Shown here: in pieces, positions 1 through 6,066 of the stretch
How positions within the stretch are numbered: position 1 is the stretch's first letter
How the letters are laid out: every line of letters begins with the position of its first letter
Origin: a virus
Virus record (IMG/VR): IMGVR_UViG_3300018080_000087
Coordinates: 1 to 30,500 of that record
Strand: one strand, 5' to 3'
Length of the DNA stretch: 30,500 bases
Position numbers and translations under genes: made by a program
Notes under the pieces: model-generated
Seen by the model: the letters and a program-made list of their open reading frames with translations, nothing else
Database searches by the model: none
Told to the model about the DNA's origin: nothing

Positions 1-123
1 AAGATCTCCACCAGTATAGCACTCTGCGTGTTGATAAGCCGAAGCCTCTCCATCCGCCCAGTCCTCCCATGCCTGTAAGGTGGTATAATCTCCACCCCCA
101 GCGGGTTTGATCGTTTTGATCAT
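1..123. repeat. Terminal direct repeat (circular overlap), left copy
   Basis: These 123 bases are identical to the last 123 bases of the window. The repeat lies inside a protein-coding gene whose frame is open across the join. This is what an assembler leaves when it closes a circular or circularly permuted genome, so it is more likely an assembly overlap than a biological terminal repeat. The unique circular length is then 30,377 bp. Confidence 0.93.
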
Positions 124-1032
124 CCCCCGATATTCTAATGCCCCAATATCATAGGTCCCATTTTCAATTCTATCTATACCAAAAGGATCGATAGCGGACT
201 CCGTTTCTAAAACACTCATGTCCTTTCCAGCCTCGAAAGCGGCTCCGGTTGATTTTATAGTATAATCCCCCGTGGCATAACCGTTGAAAATGTTAGTCAT
301 AGTTTGATTGATAATATTCCCGCTTCCTCCGTAATCGTCCGCTGAAGCGTCCTCAGTGATATTATTGTAGAATAGCCCGTTGTATTGAGCGGTCGCATTT
401 ATATCTTTAACATATTGCGCTCCAGCGCAAATATTATTGGCAATGTACCCCGTAACAGTGGTTCCGCTTCCACTCAAATTAAGAGCCGCTACTCCGGAAT
501 CTGAGATGATAGTATTATTTACGATACTGAGAGTCGTATTTCCGGCATTATTACAATCTATGGTGCAAAGTGAATTAAATCCCGGAGCACCTGTAAGAAT
601 ACACCCTACCATTGTAATACTAGAATTGGCTGATAAGTCTGGAGTATATGACATAGCCCATTGAGCACCGTCTAAAGTACAGTTTTTTATAACACCGTTT
701 CCGGCATTCAGACTTAACCCACAAGTACCACCTGAGATGGTAATCCCATTTATTTCATACCATCTGATGGCCGCTACTATGATTCCGGTATCGCCAGCAG
801 GAACCGTGATATATGGGGACTCGCCTGAGGCCGCGTAGATATACGGATAATGTTCTTCTGAGGTTGCTCTTGCCCATCCAAATACAAAAACAGTTCCTAA
901 ATCCCCTCCCCCATAGCACTCAGCCCAATGGGAGGGAAAGTCATCAATACCGTCAACATAATCCTCCCATGCCTGTAGAGTAGTAAAATCCCCACCACCT
1001 GCTGGCTTAATTGTACTAAGAGTCGTAGGCAT
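1..1032 (-). CDS. Tandem beta-helix virion protein, N-terminal module (continues at 30377)
   Basis: ATG at 1032 overlaps the stop of the upstream gene (TAATG). I read the frame by hand from 1032 to base 1: it is open, and because bases 1-123 equal 30378-30500 it continues to the stop at 29472. The joined product is 645 residues. This half is a 303-residue module that opens with STIKPAGGGDFTTLQAWEDY. At the in-frame ATG at 123 a second module opens with the near-identical KTIKPAGGGDYTTLQAWEDW. Each module then shows short repeats rich in Asn, Cys and Gly and beta-branched residues, typical of right-handed parallel beta-helix proteins in phage fibres and spikes. Likely role: host-surface binding or an appendage. 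GC content here is about 40-52% in hand-counted lines, well above the neighbours. It is unclear whether the two modules are made as one protein or also separately from 123. Confidence 0.75.
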   Translation of the reverse strand, partial: MPTTLSTIKPAGGGDFTTLQAWEDYVDGIDDFPSHWAECYGGGDLGTVFVFGWARATSEEHYPYIYAASGESPYITVPAGDTGIIVAAIRWYEINGITISGGTCGLSLNAGNGVIKNCTLDGAQWAMSYTPDLSANSSITMVGCILTGAPGFNSLCTIDCNNAGNTTLSIVNNTIISDSGVAALNLSGSGTTVTGYIANNICAGAQYVKDINATAQYNGLFYNNITEDASADDYGGSGNIINQTMTNIFNGYATGDYTIKSTGAAFEAGKDMSVLETESAIDPFGIDRIENGTYDIGALEYRGMIKTIKPAGGGDYTTLQAWEDWADGEASAYQHAECYTGGDL

Positions 1033-1550
1033 TAGAACTGATCCTCTTGATTAACAAGCGTTTCATCACTTTCTATTTTTGCATTACCACGATATTTAAC
1101 AACCTGATTTACTCTATTTGCTGTAATTGTTTGTACTGGTACAGATTTCTCTTTATCCAGCCAATCTGATGTTAACTGTGGATTGGTTAAATTGAAATTA
1201 ACAAAAATTCTTGATCTCTGAACCATTCGTGACTCTCTTCTTTTAGTACCATCTATTCTATCTACTTCTCTCTCTGCTTTTTGTGCTGTTGGAAGTACAA
1301 GTACTGGATGTTGTTCGCCATTTGCTTTTAAAGATTCTAATTTAGCTTTAATTGCAAGAATTTTGCTTTTTAGATAAGTATCTGAGATACCAGATATAGT
1401 GCTATCAGGCAATCTTACAATTGCTTGATTTTTTAATTCTTCAGAACCCCAAGGAGAGTTTTCAAGTTTAGCACAGATAATATCTCCACGCTTTTTAATA
1501 GTGCCATCTGCTCTACCAGATCTTACTGATATACACAATTCAATACCCAT
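1032..1550 (-). CDS. Unknown protein in the virion-gene region, 172 aa
   Basis: ATG at 1550 follows a very good ribosome-binding site (GGAGGT, six bases before the start). The gene sits between the poly-serine protein and the tandem beta-helix protein, with a TAATG stop/start overlap into the latter, so all three are probably co-translated. The product is basic and polar, without signal peptide or membrane segment. A middle stretch of about 60 residues is rich in Lys, Arg and Glu (KAEREVDRIDGTKRRESR). I do not recognise the family. Position suggests a structural or assembly role for the adjacent fibre, such as an adaptor or chaperone; this is inference from neighbours only. Confidence 0.75.
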   Translation of the reverse strand: MGIELCISVRSGRADGTIKKRGDIICAKLENSPWGSEELKNQAIVRLPDSTISGISDTYLKSKILAIKAKLESLKANGEQHPVLVLPTAQKAEREVDRIDGTKRRESRMVQRSRIFVNFNLTNPQLTSDWLDKEKSVPVQTITANRVNQVVKYRGNAKIESDETLVNQEDQF

Positions 1551-1566
1551 GATTTACCTCCTATAA

Positions 1567-2160
1567 TTAAGCACCAGAGGAGCTACTTGAAGAACTTGAA
1601 TCTACAGAGCTAGAACTTGATGTACTACTTGAGCTATATTCTTCAGATGAACTTGAAGAACTTGAACTTGAAGAGCTACTTGAACTTGGATCAACAGATT
1701 GTGAACTCAAGCTAGATTGTGATGTGCTAGATGAAGAACTTGAAGAACTTAATGTGCTACTTGAACTTGAAGAATAATCTACAGAACTAGAAGAACTTGT
1801 GGAGAATGCTTCAACTTCAAATCCATCACTGTCACAGTAAACAATAACAGAAATATTACCATCTGACAATAATTCAATTTCATCTATAATTGCTTTATAT
1901 CCGTAGATGTATACTGGTGTATCTGCAAGCAACGTTGCATTGCTAGATGTTGCTGCAGTACCATCTACACTAATATAAGCATCATTAGTGAGAGGAACAA
2001 TTAAAACTGCTCCTGCTGTGGTTGGCACTGCTTTACCAATTAAATCTGCGATTGATTTCGTTGCACTACCACCAGCTGCAGTTACTGAGATGGCAGGGAA
2101 TAAATTCTCGACAACTCGTACAGTTTGTCGTGCTGATGCTGGATACATTTCGGTTCCCAT
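1567..2160 (-). CDS. Virion-region protein with long poly-serine C-terminal tail
   Basis: A 197-residue protein. The first ~118 residues look like a compact beta-rich domain (for example AVLIVPLTND and NISVIVYCDS). Residues 120-197 are almost only serine, with a few Thr, Glu, Asp, Val and Tyr. Serine is spelled with mixed codons (AGT, AGC, TCT, TCA and others), which argues for selection on the protein rather than simple triplet slippage. It is the first gene downstream of one copy of the putative late motif (2205-2227), so it may be strongly expressed, as expected for a decoration or appendage protein. A similar tail ends the tail-terminator-like protein at 18756-19313. The function of the tail is unknown; a flexible linker or a target for glycosylation are possibilities. 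Confidence 0.8.
   Translation of the reverse strand: MGTEMYPASARQTVRVVENLFPAISVTAAGGSATKSIADLIGKAVPTTAGAVLIVPLTNDAYISVDGTAATSSNATLLADTPVYIYGYKAIIDEIELLSDGNISVIVYCDSDGFEVEAFSTSSSSSVDYSSSSSSTLSSSSSSSSTSQSSLSSQSVDPSSSSSSSSSSSSSSEEYSSSSTSSSSSVDSSSSSSSSGA
1570..1803 (-). repeat. Low-complexity poly-serine coding repeat
   Basis: This segment encodes residues 120-196 of the poly-serine protein. Serine runs of 5 to 14 are separated by single or paired VD, EE, TL, TS and SQ interruptions. At DNA level it is a degenerate repeat of AGT, TCA and TCT codons, similar to the repeat at 18768-18881, so the two could recombine or mis-assemble. Confidence 0.85.
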
Positions 2161-2204
2161 TAGTATAATTCCTCTTGTTAGATATTTTTAGGCTTCTTGC
2201 CACT

Positions 2205-2227
2205 TTACACTTTAGACTTTTTGTTAA
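2205..2227 (-). promoter_or_regulatory. Putative late promoter/operator motif, copy 1
   Basis: On the minus strand this reads TTAACAAA, AAG, then TCTAAAGTGTAA. It is 45 bases upstream of the poly-serine gene start. It differs at one position from the copy at 20819-20841 and is related to those at 24438, 18329, 22244 and (plus strand) 5218. The TAAAGTG part could be a -10-like element, but no -35 box is consistently spaced among copies. An activator or repressor site is equally possible. Confidence 0.6.
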
Positions 2228-2253
2228 TTTTTTGCAAAAAAAATATTCGCAAT

Positions 2254-2697
2254 TCACTCATTACGAACAATATTTGAACATTTTAGGACGCTTGTTAATA
2301 ATTTTTCAAGCTCAGGCTTCTTTTCAAATACTTTTTGCACATGGTTATAGTAAGTAACATAACTTTTGCCATATTTATCTTCAATTTCTCTATATGTTAG
2401 TCCACACATTCTTGAAACCAGGGCCTCTAATACTTCTCTTTTACCGCCACATAGAATTCTTATTGATGCTATAAAATGCATGTAATCTGAATTCTTTTTT
2501 ACTTTACCTCCCCAAGTTAAAAATACTTTTACACACTTATCTACAATATCTCCCTTCTCTTTATCAACAGCAATAAGGAATTTTGTCCAAACATCACTAT
2601 ATTCGCTTGTTTCAGCATCCTCAATTTTATGGTACTCTAAATCAGTTTGAAAAGGTGTTATTTTTGGATTAATTTTGCCAGCATCAAATACGTCCAT
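2254..2697 (-). CDS. Putative helix-turn-helix DNA-binding protein
   Basis: Start chosen at 2697 (MDVFDAG, 147 aa) because GGAGG lies six bases upstream. An in-frame ATG at 2709 would start inside that site. Residues ~105-135 (GLTYREIEDKYGKSYVTYYN) have the spacing of a helix-turn-helix like those of sigma region 4 or small terminase subunits. The first half is acidic and not recognisable. A separate small terminase lies at 25796-26257, so a regulator is more likely here. The gene is transcribed away from 2745-3035, sharing a short intergenic region with a TATAAT on this strand (2723-2728). A late regulator acting on the repeated motif is an attractive but untested idea. Confidence 0.65.
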   Translation of the reverse strand: MDVFDAGKINPKITPFQTDLEYHKIEDAETSEYSDVWTKFLIAVDKEKGDIVDKCVKVFLTWGGKVKKNSDYMHFIASIRILCGGKREVLEALVSRMCGLTYREIEDKYGKSYVTYYNHVQKVFEKKPELEKLLTSVLKCSNIVRNE

Positions 2698-2722
2698 AAA
2701 CACCTCCATTAAATTTACATCT

Positions 2723-2728
2723 ATTATA
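2723..2728 (-). promoter_or_regulatory. Possible -10 box for the HTH gene
   Basis: A perfect TATAAT on the minus strand, 26 bases upstream of the chosen start at 2697, in the 35-base gap between divergent genes. No good -35 box is seen at 17 bases. Confidence 0.35.
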
Positions 2729-2744
2729 AACAGGAGTAATAGTT

Positions 2745-3035
2745 ATGGCTTGTAAGGCATGTGTAGAGGCTAAAATTGCATTATTAGAGAAAATTCGTGA
2801 TGCTCTTGAGAGAAACCAAGACAAGAAATTATCTGAAATTACTGATAAAGATAGGATAGTAATCAGTGGTGGGCGTCCAAAACGAGATCCAGTGAAGAAG
2901 AAATATATTTGGCGCGGTATTAAACCAAAATATAAACTAATTAGTGTTTGTAAAAATATTGATAAACTACGAACCGAAATCAATTTGCCACCTATTTATT
3001 CTGATCTATATCAAAACCAGCAGGTGGACAATTAA
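2745..3035 (+). CDS. Small basic protein of unknown function, lone plus-strand gene
   Basis: A 96-residue protein with AGGAG eight bases before the ATG. It begins MACKAC, a CxxC pair, followed by a charged helical stretch (EAKIALLEKIRDALERNQ) and a basic middle (RPKRDPVKKKYIWRG). The composition looks like a real soluble protein; the opposite-strand reading frame over it is hydrophobic and looks like a shadow. It is the only plus-strand gene in the minus-strand block and its last 44 bases overlap, tail to tail, the end of the glycosyltransferase gene. DNA or RNA binding is possible from its charge. I do not recognise the family. Confidence 0.6.
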   Translation: MACKACVEAKIALLEKIRDALERNQDKKLSEITDKDRIVISGGRPKRDPVKKKYIWRGIKPKYKLISVCKNIDKLRTEINLPPIYSDLYQNQQVDN

Positions 3036-3708
3036 ATTTATTCGTTGGTTTGTTCGTTGTTTTAAGTGTATAGCCACAGTTACCATAATGCTTTAGCTTT
3101 ATGCGATCATCTGCATATATATCTGCTCCAGATTGCTGTGCTCGCATACAAAATGCCCAATCTTCACTTAATAACTTTCTTAATCCATTATCTTTGTTTT
3201 GTATTACTGCTAGCGAGTATAAATCATACGTTTTATGCCCTTCATCTGGATAATCAGAGTGATACCACATATCAGGGTTACTTTTTATCATTTTCTCTAC
3301 TACTTCTCTTTTAAACATCCAGCACCCGCTTGATAGCCATTGTGCCTTATATAAGTGTTCATTATCTGGATGTTGTTCTTTTGTAATTACTGATGAGCAT
3401 ATCCCTGTGCCATTTTTTAATGGATATAGCCCTCCAGCAAAATCACAATACTTCATATCTTCGTATAAATGTGTAAATGTATCAGGTGCAACTTCTATAT
3501 CGCTATCAATGCTTGAAAAAATATTACAATCTGATTCAAGGAACTTCCTCATGTGATCATTACGTGCTCTTTGTATAAGAGATTCGCCTACTGAGGAGTA
3601 AATATTGGATTTCACTCCAAGTATTTGTAGTGATGCGTGTAAACTTGAGATGCTTCTGTATTCACACTTATCATGTATTGGATAGCTTACAAATATAGAA
3701 TCATTCAT
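2992..3708 (-). CDS. GT-A type glycosyltransferase-like protein
   Basis: A 238-residue protein resembling family-2-like glycosyltransferases found in phages. Visible features are SLIQRARN (residues 43-50), a stretch matching the usual nucleotide-sugar-binding region, and the DxD-type metal site FSSIDSDIEV with DSD at 68-70. Further on come SSGCWMFKREVV and SEDWAFCMRA, placed like the acceptor-loop and ED motif of these enzymes. It would transfer a sugar from an activated nucleotide donor, perhaps onto phage DNA, a virion protein (the serine-rich tails are candidate acceptors) or host surface glycans; the substrate is not shown. The start at 3708 overlaps the stop of the upstream 57-residue gene by eight bases, indicating coupled translation. 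Confidence 0.75.
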   Translation of the reverse strand: MNDSIFVSYPIHDKCEYRSISSLHASLQILGVKSNIYSSVGESLIQRARNDHMRKFLESDCNIFSSIDSDIEVAPDTFTHLYEDMKYCDFAGGLYPLKNGTGICSSVITKEQHPDNEHLYKAQWLSSGCWMFKREVVEKMIKSNPDMWYHSDYPDEGHKTYDLYSLAVIQNKDNGLRKLLSEDWAFCMRAQQSGADIYADDRIKLKHYGNCGYTLKTTNKPTNKFNCPPAGFDIDQNK

Positions 3709-3874
3709 TTTCTTCTCTCAGTTTTTGTGTTACTTTTTTTAGTTCTTTTTTAAGCAACTCTTCAACAACTTCATACATTTTTTGTTCTTTCAGTGCTGAT
3801 AGTTGCTTAAGCATATGCCTGCTGTTGTGTAGCACCATAATAGCGCTAAATTTGTTTTTCTCTTCTTTACTCAA
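3701..3874 (-). CDS. Small helical protein, 57 aa, TTG start
   Basis: A TTG at 3874 sits seven bases after a perfect AAGGAGG. The frame is open to TGA at 3701, giving 57 residues. The product is almost all Lys, Glu, Leu and Gln (LKQLSALKEQKMYEVVEELL), as expected for a continuous alpha helix or coiled coil. It starts one base after the stop of 3876-4121 and ends eight bases inside the glycosyltransferase gene, so it is part of a tightly packed operon. Function unknown; a small oligomerising partner of a neighbour is possible. Confidence 0.7.
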   Translation of the reverse strand: MSKEEKNKFSAIMVLHNSRHMLKQLSALKEQKMYEVVEELLKKELKKVTQKLREENE

Positions 3875-3875
3875 T

Positions 3876-4121
3876 TTAATCCTCCTTATACCAATCTTCT
3901 AATGTGTAAACAATTTGATTTATAAACAGTGATTTTATTAATGCTTCTGGTGTTATTTCGCATTCATGCATAATATGATCATTAATATAGCATATAAGAT
4001 CCCACAAACACATATCTTCGTTTATATCTGGGATAATATATGTTCTTGATATTGGAATATTTTTCACAATAAATTCATATCTTTTTGGCTTATCAAGTTT
4101 TGCCCATTCTTTCCAACTCAT
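3876..4121 (-). CDS. Small protein of unknown function, 81 aa
   Basis: The frame is open up to a TTG at 4148, but ATG at 4121 is preferred because AAGGAG lies just upstream, overlapping the stop of the previous gene (TAAGGAG). The product starts MSWKEWAKLDKPKRYEFIVK and is rich in Trp, Tyr and Ile, with one Cys-containing segment. No membrane segment or known motif is visible. It lies in the leading part of the minus-strand block with other small, tightly packed genes, a usual place for host-takeover or accessory functions. Confidence 0.65.
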   Translation of the reverse strand: MSWKEWAKLDKPKRYEFIVKNIPISRTYIIPDINEDMCLWDLICYINDHIMHECEITPEALIKSLFINQIVYTLEDWYKED

Positions 4122-4131
4122 TATTATCTCC

Positions 4132-4296
4132 TTAATCTCTTTTTTCAAATTCTATATCGCTTAACACTCGTTCAAATTCTTTTTCGAAAATTCTTTCAGC
4201 GCATTTTGACATTTTCTCACCTTTAATAGATGAGATTTTTTTAAGAAGTTTGCGTGCATCATATGTTACTGCTATTACTGTGGTTTGTTCTTGCAT
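4132..4296 (-). CDS. Small charged protein, 54 aa
   Basis: ATG at 4296 follows GGAGAATAATA, a good ribosome-binding site that overlaps the end of the upstream nuclease-like gene. The frame is open for 54 codons to TAA at 4132. The product (MQEQTTVIAVTYDARKLLKK at its start, then a Lys/Glu-rich half) looks like a short strand followed by amphipathic helices, as in small dimeric DNA-binding or antitoxin-like proteins, but no family can be named. Stop and start signals interlock with both neighbours. Confidence 0.65.
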   Translation of the reverse strand: MQEQTTVIAVTYDARKLLKKISSIKGEKMSKCAERIFEKEFERVLSDIEFEKRD

Positions 4297-4298
4297 TA

Positions 4299-4868
4299 TT
4301 ATTCTCCAAAAATTTGTTTATCAGTGATTGATTTCTTTTTAAGTATATCATTTCTGATTTTTATAAGTTTTGGACGTAAATCAGAGATTATATAATCACA
4401 TTGGTTTATTTTCAGGAGTTGTGATTTTGCCCAGATTGCCATTTTTTTGCTATTAAGATCACGTATCATTACTGGACTTGTATCAATATTAACAGAGTAA
4501 CATCCATTCTCTCCGACTTTATCTAATCCGCATTGTATGAATACAAGATATACAGGTGTTCCACTAATATTAGATAATTCTCTATAAGCTTCGAAAAATT
4601 TATGATCTATACCAGTACAGTGCTCATTATATATTCTTGATAGCCATTCGCTTTTTATCTTTACATCAACGTACTTTGATTTGCCATCACGCATACATAG
4701 TATATCTGGATATGTATAGCTACTAGTTGGACCAATGGCTTTTGGAGGGCAGTTATGATCATATAGATACATAGCAGTGATATGATATCCAAGGGCGATT
4801 AACTTTTCACCAATTAACCTTTCTCCTGATTCGCCTAGAGGTAAAGCTTTTTCAAATTCAATTTTCAC
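4299..4868 (-). CDS. PD-(D/E)XK-like nuclease-fold protein
   Basis: A 189-residue protein. Near the N-terminus is GESGERLIGEKLIALGYHI, matching the first helix with a conserved Glu in many PD-(D/E)XK enzymes. Then YTYPDILCMRDGKSKYVDVK (about residues 51-70) gives the core strand pair: PD, a variable turn, then (V)DVK with the catalytic D-x-K. A following GIDHKFFEAY segment fits the next helix. This fold includes restriction, resolvase and repair nucleases. DVK in place of the usual EVK is an accepted variant. In a phage it could degrade host DNA, resolve recombination or counter defence; which of these is not shown. The two bases after its stop precede the next gene's ATG. Confidence 0.6.
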   Translation of the reverse strand: MKIEFEKALPLGESGERLIGEKLIALGYHITAMYLYDHNCPPKAIGPTSSYTYPDILCMRDGKSKYVDVKIKSEWLSRIYNEHCTGIDHKFFEAYRELSNISGTPVYLVFIQCGLDKVGENGCYSVNIDTSPVMIRDLNSKKMAIWAKSQLLKINQCDYIISDLRPKLIKIRNDILKKKSITDKQIFGE

Positions 4869-4907
4869 TATTTATTCTCCATTTTTACACTTATTCTAAA
4901 AATAAAA

Positions 4908-5132
4908 TCAATTTCCTTCTTTTATTTCTATTTTTTTAACATTTTTTATAAAAACATCACCATTTGGGTTAGTGTGCTTAGTTGGAACATGTGTCTCAAT
5001 CATGTAGTTATCTATAGTGTAGTACACATAATCACCCTCCCAAAAATTCGTTTTGTTTATCTTATCTTTTAGCTCACTTACCTGCTTTTTGTTCAAAAAA
5101 TTATTCAAATTTACTTCATTTAGTTTTATCAT
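4908..5132 (-). CDS. Small protein of unknown function, first gene of the minus-strand block
   Basis: ATG at 5132 is chosen because GGAGG lies seven bases upstream; an in-frame TTG at 5174 lies in the promoter. The product is 74 residues, begins MIKLNEVNLNNFLNKKQ, and has a beta-rich second half (EGDYVYYTIDNYMIETHV). No motif is recognised. It is the most upstream minus-strand gene, next to a TATAAT on the same strand, so it is probably the first gene transcribed leftward from the regulatory region. Confidence 0.6.
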   Translation of the reverse strand: MIKLNEVNLNNFLNKKQVSELKDKINKTNFWEGDYVYYTIDNYMIETHVPTKHTNPNGDVFIKNVKKIEIKEGN

Positions 5133-5165
5133 TGTATACCTCCATTTTTGTTGGCTTATGTTTCT

Positions 5166-5171
5166 ATTATA
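5166..5171 (-). promoter_or_regulatory. Probable -10 box of the leftward operon
   Basis: A perfect TATAAT on the minus strand, 34 bases before the first leftward gene start at 5132. The -35 region (around 5189-5194) is very AT-rich and has no good TTGACA match. Confidence 0.45.
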
Positions 5172-5217
5172 CAATAAATTTAATGTTTTTATTGTTTTTT
5201 ATAAATTTATTTAAAAA

Positions 5218-5240
5218 TTAACAAAAACTATATAGTGAAA
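5218..5240 (+). promoter_or_regulatory. Plus-strand relative of the late-type motif
   Basis: Reads TTAACAAA, AAC, then TATATAGTGAAA on the plus strand. It matches the minus-strand copies at the TTAACAAA and (T)ATAGTG blocks and has the same 23-base length. It points into the non-coding region, so any transcript would be a leader or non-coding RNA. Confidence 0.4.
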
Positions 5241-5261
5241 AATGAGTTTGGCAGGATAAAA

Positions 5262-5277
5262 TCGTCAAATATGACGA
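5262..5277. repeat. Small perfect inverted repeat
   Basis: TCGTCA, AATA, TGACGA: a 6-bp perfect stem with a 4-base loop, flanked by A and T tracts. It could be an operator or a weak terminator for minus-strand transcription (a T run follows in that direction). Confidence 0.45.
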
Positions 5278-5343
5278 AAAACATACACTGAATGCAGATA
5301 ACTCGCAAGTTAAGACGAATATTGTGATTTTTTACATATAATT

Positions 5344-5373
5344 CGATTTTAAGCGATTTTAAGCGATTTTAAG
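5344..5373 (+). repeat. Three tandem decamer repeats
   Basis: CGATTTTAAG occurs three times head to tail with no gaps (5344, 5354, 5364). The last unit runs into the 57-bp element shared with 12782. Spacing near one helical turn per unit suits cooperative binding of an initiator or repressor. Confidence 0.8.
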
Positions 5374-5422
5374 AGCCATTGGTATATTGGTATAGGTTTT
5401 ATTGTTAAATGCCTTTAGAACT
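5366..5422 (+). repeat. 57-bp flanking element, left copy
   Basis: Aligned without gaps to 12782-12838, it matches at 39 of 57 positions. Identical blocks are ATTTTAAG at the start, GTATAT and GGTATAGG in the middle, and TTAGAACT-like TAGAACT at the end. Both copies have the same orientation and lie at the two ends of the plus-strand gene region. Confidence 0.6.
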
Positions 5423-5506
5423 GGAAAGAATAGCTATATAAGGATACTCTAAGGATGCCGAAGGCAAAGTAAAAGTAAAACACAAAAAAAATAAGAAGAA
5501 TCACAG

Positions 5507-5580
5507 AACCAAGGGAGGCAGGAGCTTGCCTCCTGCCTTGGTTGCTGTTTTTTGGGCGTTGCTTGCAACGACAAAAACAG
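5507..5580. repeat. Hairpin array, arm 1
   Basis: Two adjacent hairpins. The first (5507-5543) pairs AACCAA with TTGGTT and GGCAGGAG with CTCCTGCC around loop CTTGC, with GGGA bulged. The second (5545-5580) pairs CTGTTTTT with AAAAACAG and CGTTGC with GCAACG around TT. Both carry GCTTGC at the apex. A T run after the first stem could make it a terminator. AACAGG/CCTGTT (5576-5589) forms a competing small stem at the end. Confidence 0.7.
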
Positions 5581-5591
5581 GAACCTGTTAC

Positions 5592-5625
5592 ACACGCGCT
5601 CGCATGCGCTCGCGCACACGCGTGT
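5592..5625. repeat. Alternating GC-rich core with inverted repeat
   Basis: ACACGCG at 5592 pairs with CGCGTGT at 5619. The interior is largely alternating purine-pyrimidine (GCGC, GCATGC, CGCGCACACG), a composition able to form Z-DNA, in a genome that is otherwise AT-rich. It lies between the two hairpin arrays. Confidence 0.6.
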
Positions 5626-5669
5626 ATAATTAGTGTTTAAACTCTATTTTTTTGTGTGCAACAGTGTCA

Positions 5670-5730
5670 CTGCTTTTGGTCGCAAGCGACACAAAAAGCA
5701 GTAACCCAAATGGGAGGCAAGCTCCCATTT
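5670..5730. repeat. Hairpin array, arm 2 (inverted relative of arm 1)
   Basis: First hairpin 5670-5701: CTGCTTTT pairs with AAAAGCAG and GTCGC with GCGAC around AA. Second hairpin 5708-5730: AAATGGGAG pairs perfectly with CTCCCATTT around GCAAG. Read on the other strand, the order and apex sequences match arm 1, but stem bases differ on both sides in a way that keeps pairing. Confidence 0.7.
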
Positions 5731-5812
5731 ACCTTAGGGCCTCTTTTTCTCTTACTTTTTTTCTTATTTTTCTCTTATTATTATCTTAATAACGCGCACG
5801 CACGCGTAGAAG

Positions 5813-5867
5813 CGCCACGTGTGTCGTATTGCTCATGTAGGCAACCCGCCACGTGTGTCGTATTGCT
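5813..5867 (+). repeat. Two 21-bp direct repeats containing CACGTG
   Basis: CGCCACGTGTGTCGTATTGC plus T occurs exactly at 5813-5833 and 5847-5867, 34 bases apart. Each holds the palindrome CACGTG. They lie 110-165 bases upstream of the early promoter -10 box, suitable for an activator or origin-binding protein. Confidence 0.8.
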
Positions 5868-5975
5868 AAAGAATACTAAATTTGTAAACATAATGTTAAA
5901 AAGCATATAAATAAAATTATTTTCATATTAGTGTAATATTTTTTCATATTTGTGAAGGTTTTTTATTTTTTTTAT

Positions 5976-5983
5976 GGTATAAT
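5976..5983 (+). promoter_or_regulatory. Early rightward promoter, extended -10
   Basis: TGGTATAAT gives a perfect TATAAT at 5978-5983 preceded by the extended -10 TG. No -35 match is seen at the usual distance; the upstream DNA is T-rich. The predicted transcript starts near 5990, just at the structured leader of the 6085 gene. The same TGGTATAAT occurs before the 7331 gene. Confidence 0.6.
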
Positions 5984-5989
5984 AGAGAG

Positions 5990-6066
5990 CAGGGGCTAGA
6001 TATGTTTAGCTACCATATTGAAAGCCTTCACCTTGCTGGGTTGCCCCTGATTTTTATAAGCAAGGT
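5990..6066 (+). promoter_or_regulatory. Structured leader with possible pseudoknot/attenuator
   Basis: CAGGGGC (5990-5996) can pair with GCCCCTG (6043-6049), which is followed by ATTTTT as in an intrinsic terminator. ACCTTGCT (6030-6037), inside that loop, can pair with AGCAAGGT (6059-6066) beyond it. The two helices interlock in the order a-b-a'-b', an H-type pseudoknot or alternative structures, close to the ribosome-binding site of the next gene. No known riboswitch class is recognised. Confidence 0.45.

Larger units (their letters stand above)
5175..5977. other. Large non-coding regulatory/replication-like region
   Basis: About 800 bases without a convincing gene. In order it holds a plus-strand copy of the late-type motif (5218), a perfect small palindrome (5262), three tandem decamers (5344) running into the first 57-bp flanking element (5366), two hairpin arrays in inverted orientation (5507-5580 and 5670-5730), and between them a GC-rich alternating purine-pyrimidine core with a 7-bp inverted repeat (5592-5625). 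A long pyrimidine tract (5741-5780), two 21-bp direct repeats (5813, 5847) and an AT-rich stretch lead to the early promoter at 5978. Iterated decamers, hairpins and AT-rich DNA between divergent operons are what a replication origin plus control region looks like, but no known origin motif is proven here. Confidence 0.6.

Noticed and set aside
437-664. 75-codon plus-strand frame
   Set aside because: Antisense shadow of the beta-helix gene, without its own initiation signal.
2684-2983. 99-codon minus-strand frame opposite 2745-3035
   Set aside because: Hydrophobic antisense reading of a charged protein; it lacks a ribosome-binding site and overlaps the HTH gene start.
5813-5867. Possible CRISPR array
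   Set aside because: Only two repeat units with a 13-base spacer and no cas-like gene.
5656-5910. 84-codon plus-strand frame in the non-coding region
   Set aside because: It runs through the hairpin array and the 21-bp repeats, has no ribosome-binding site, and its product is an unlikely mix of repeat-encoded residues.
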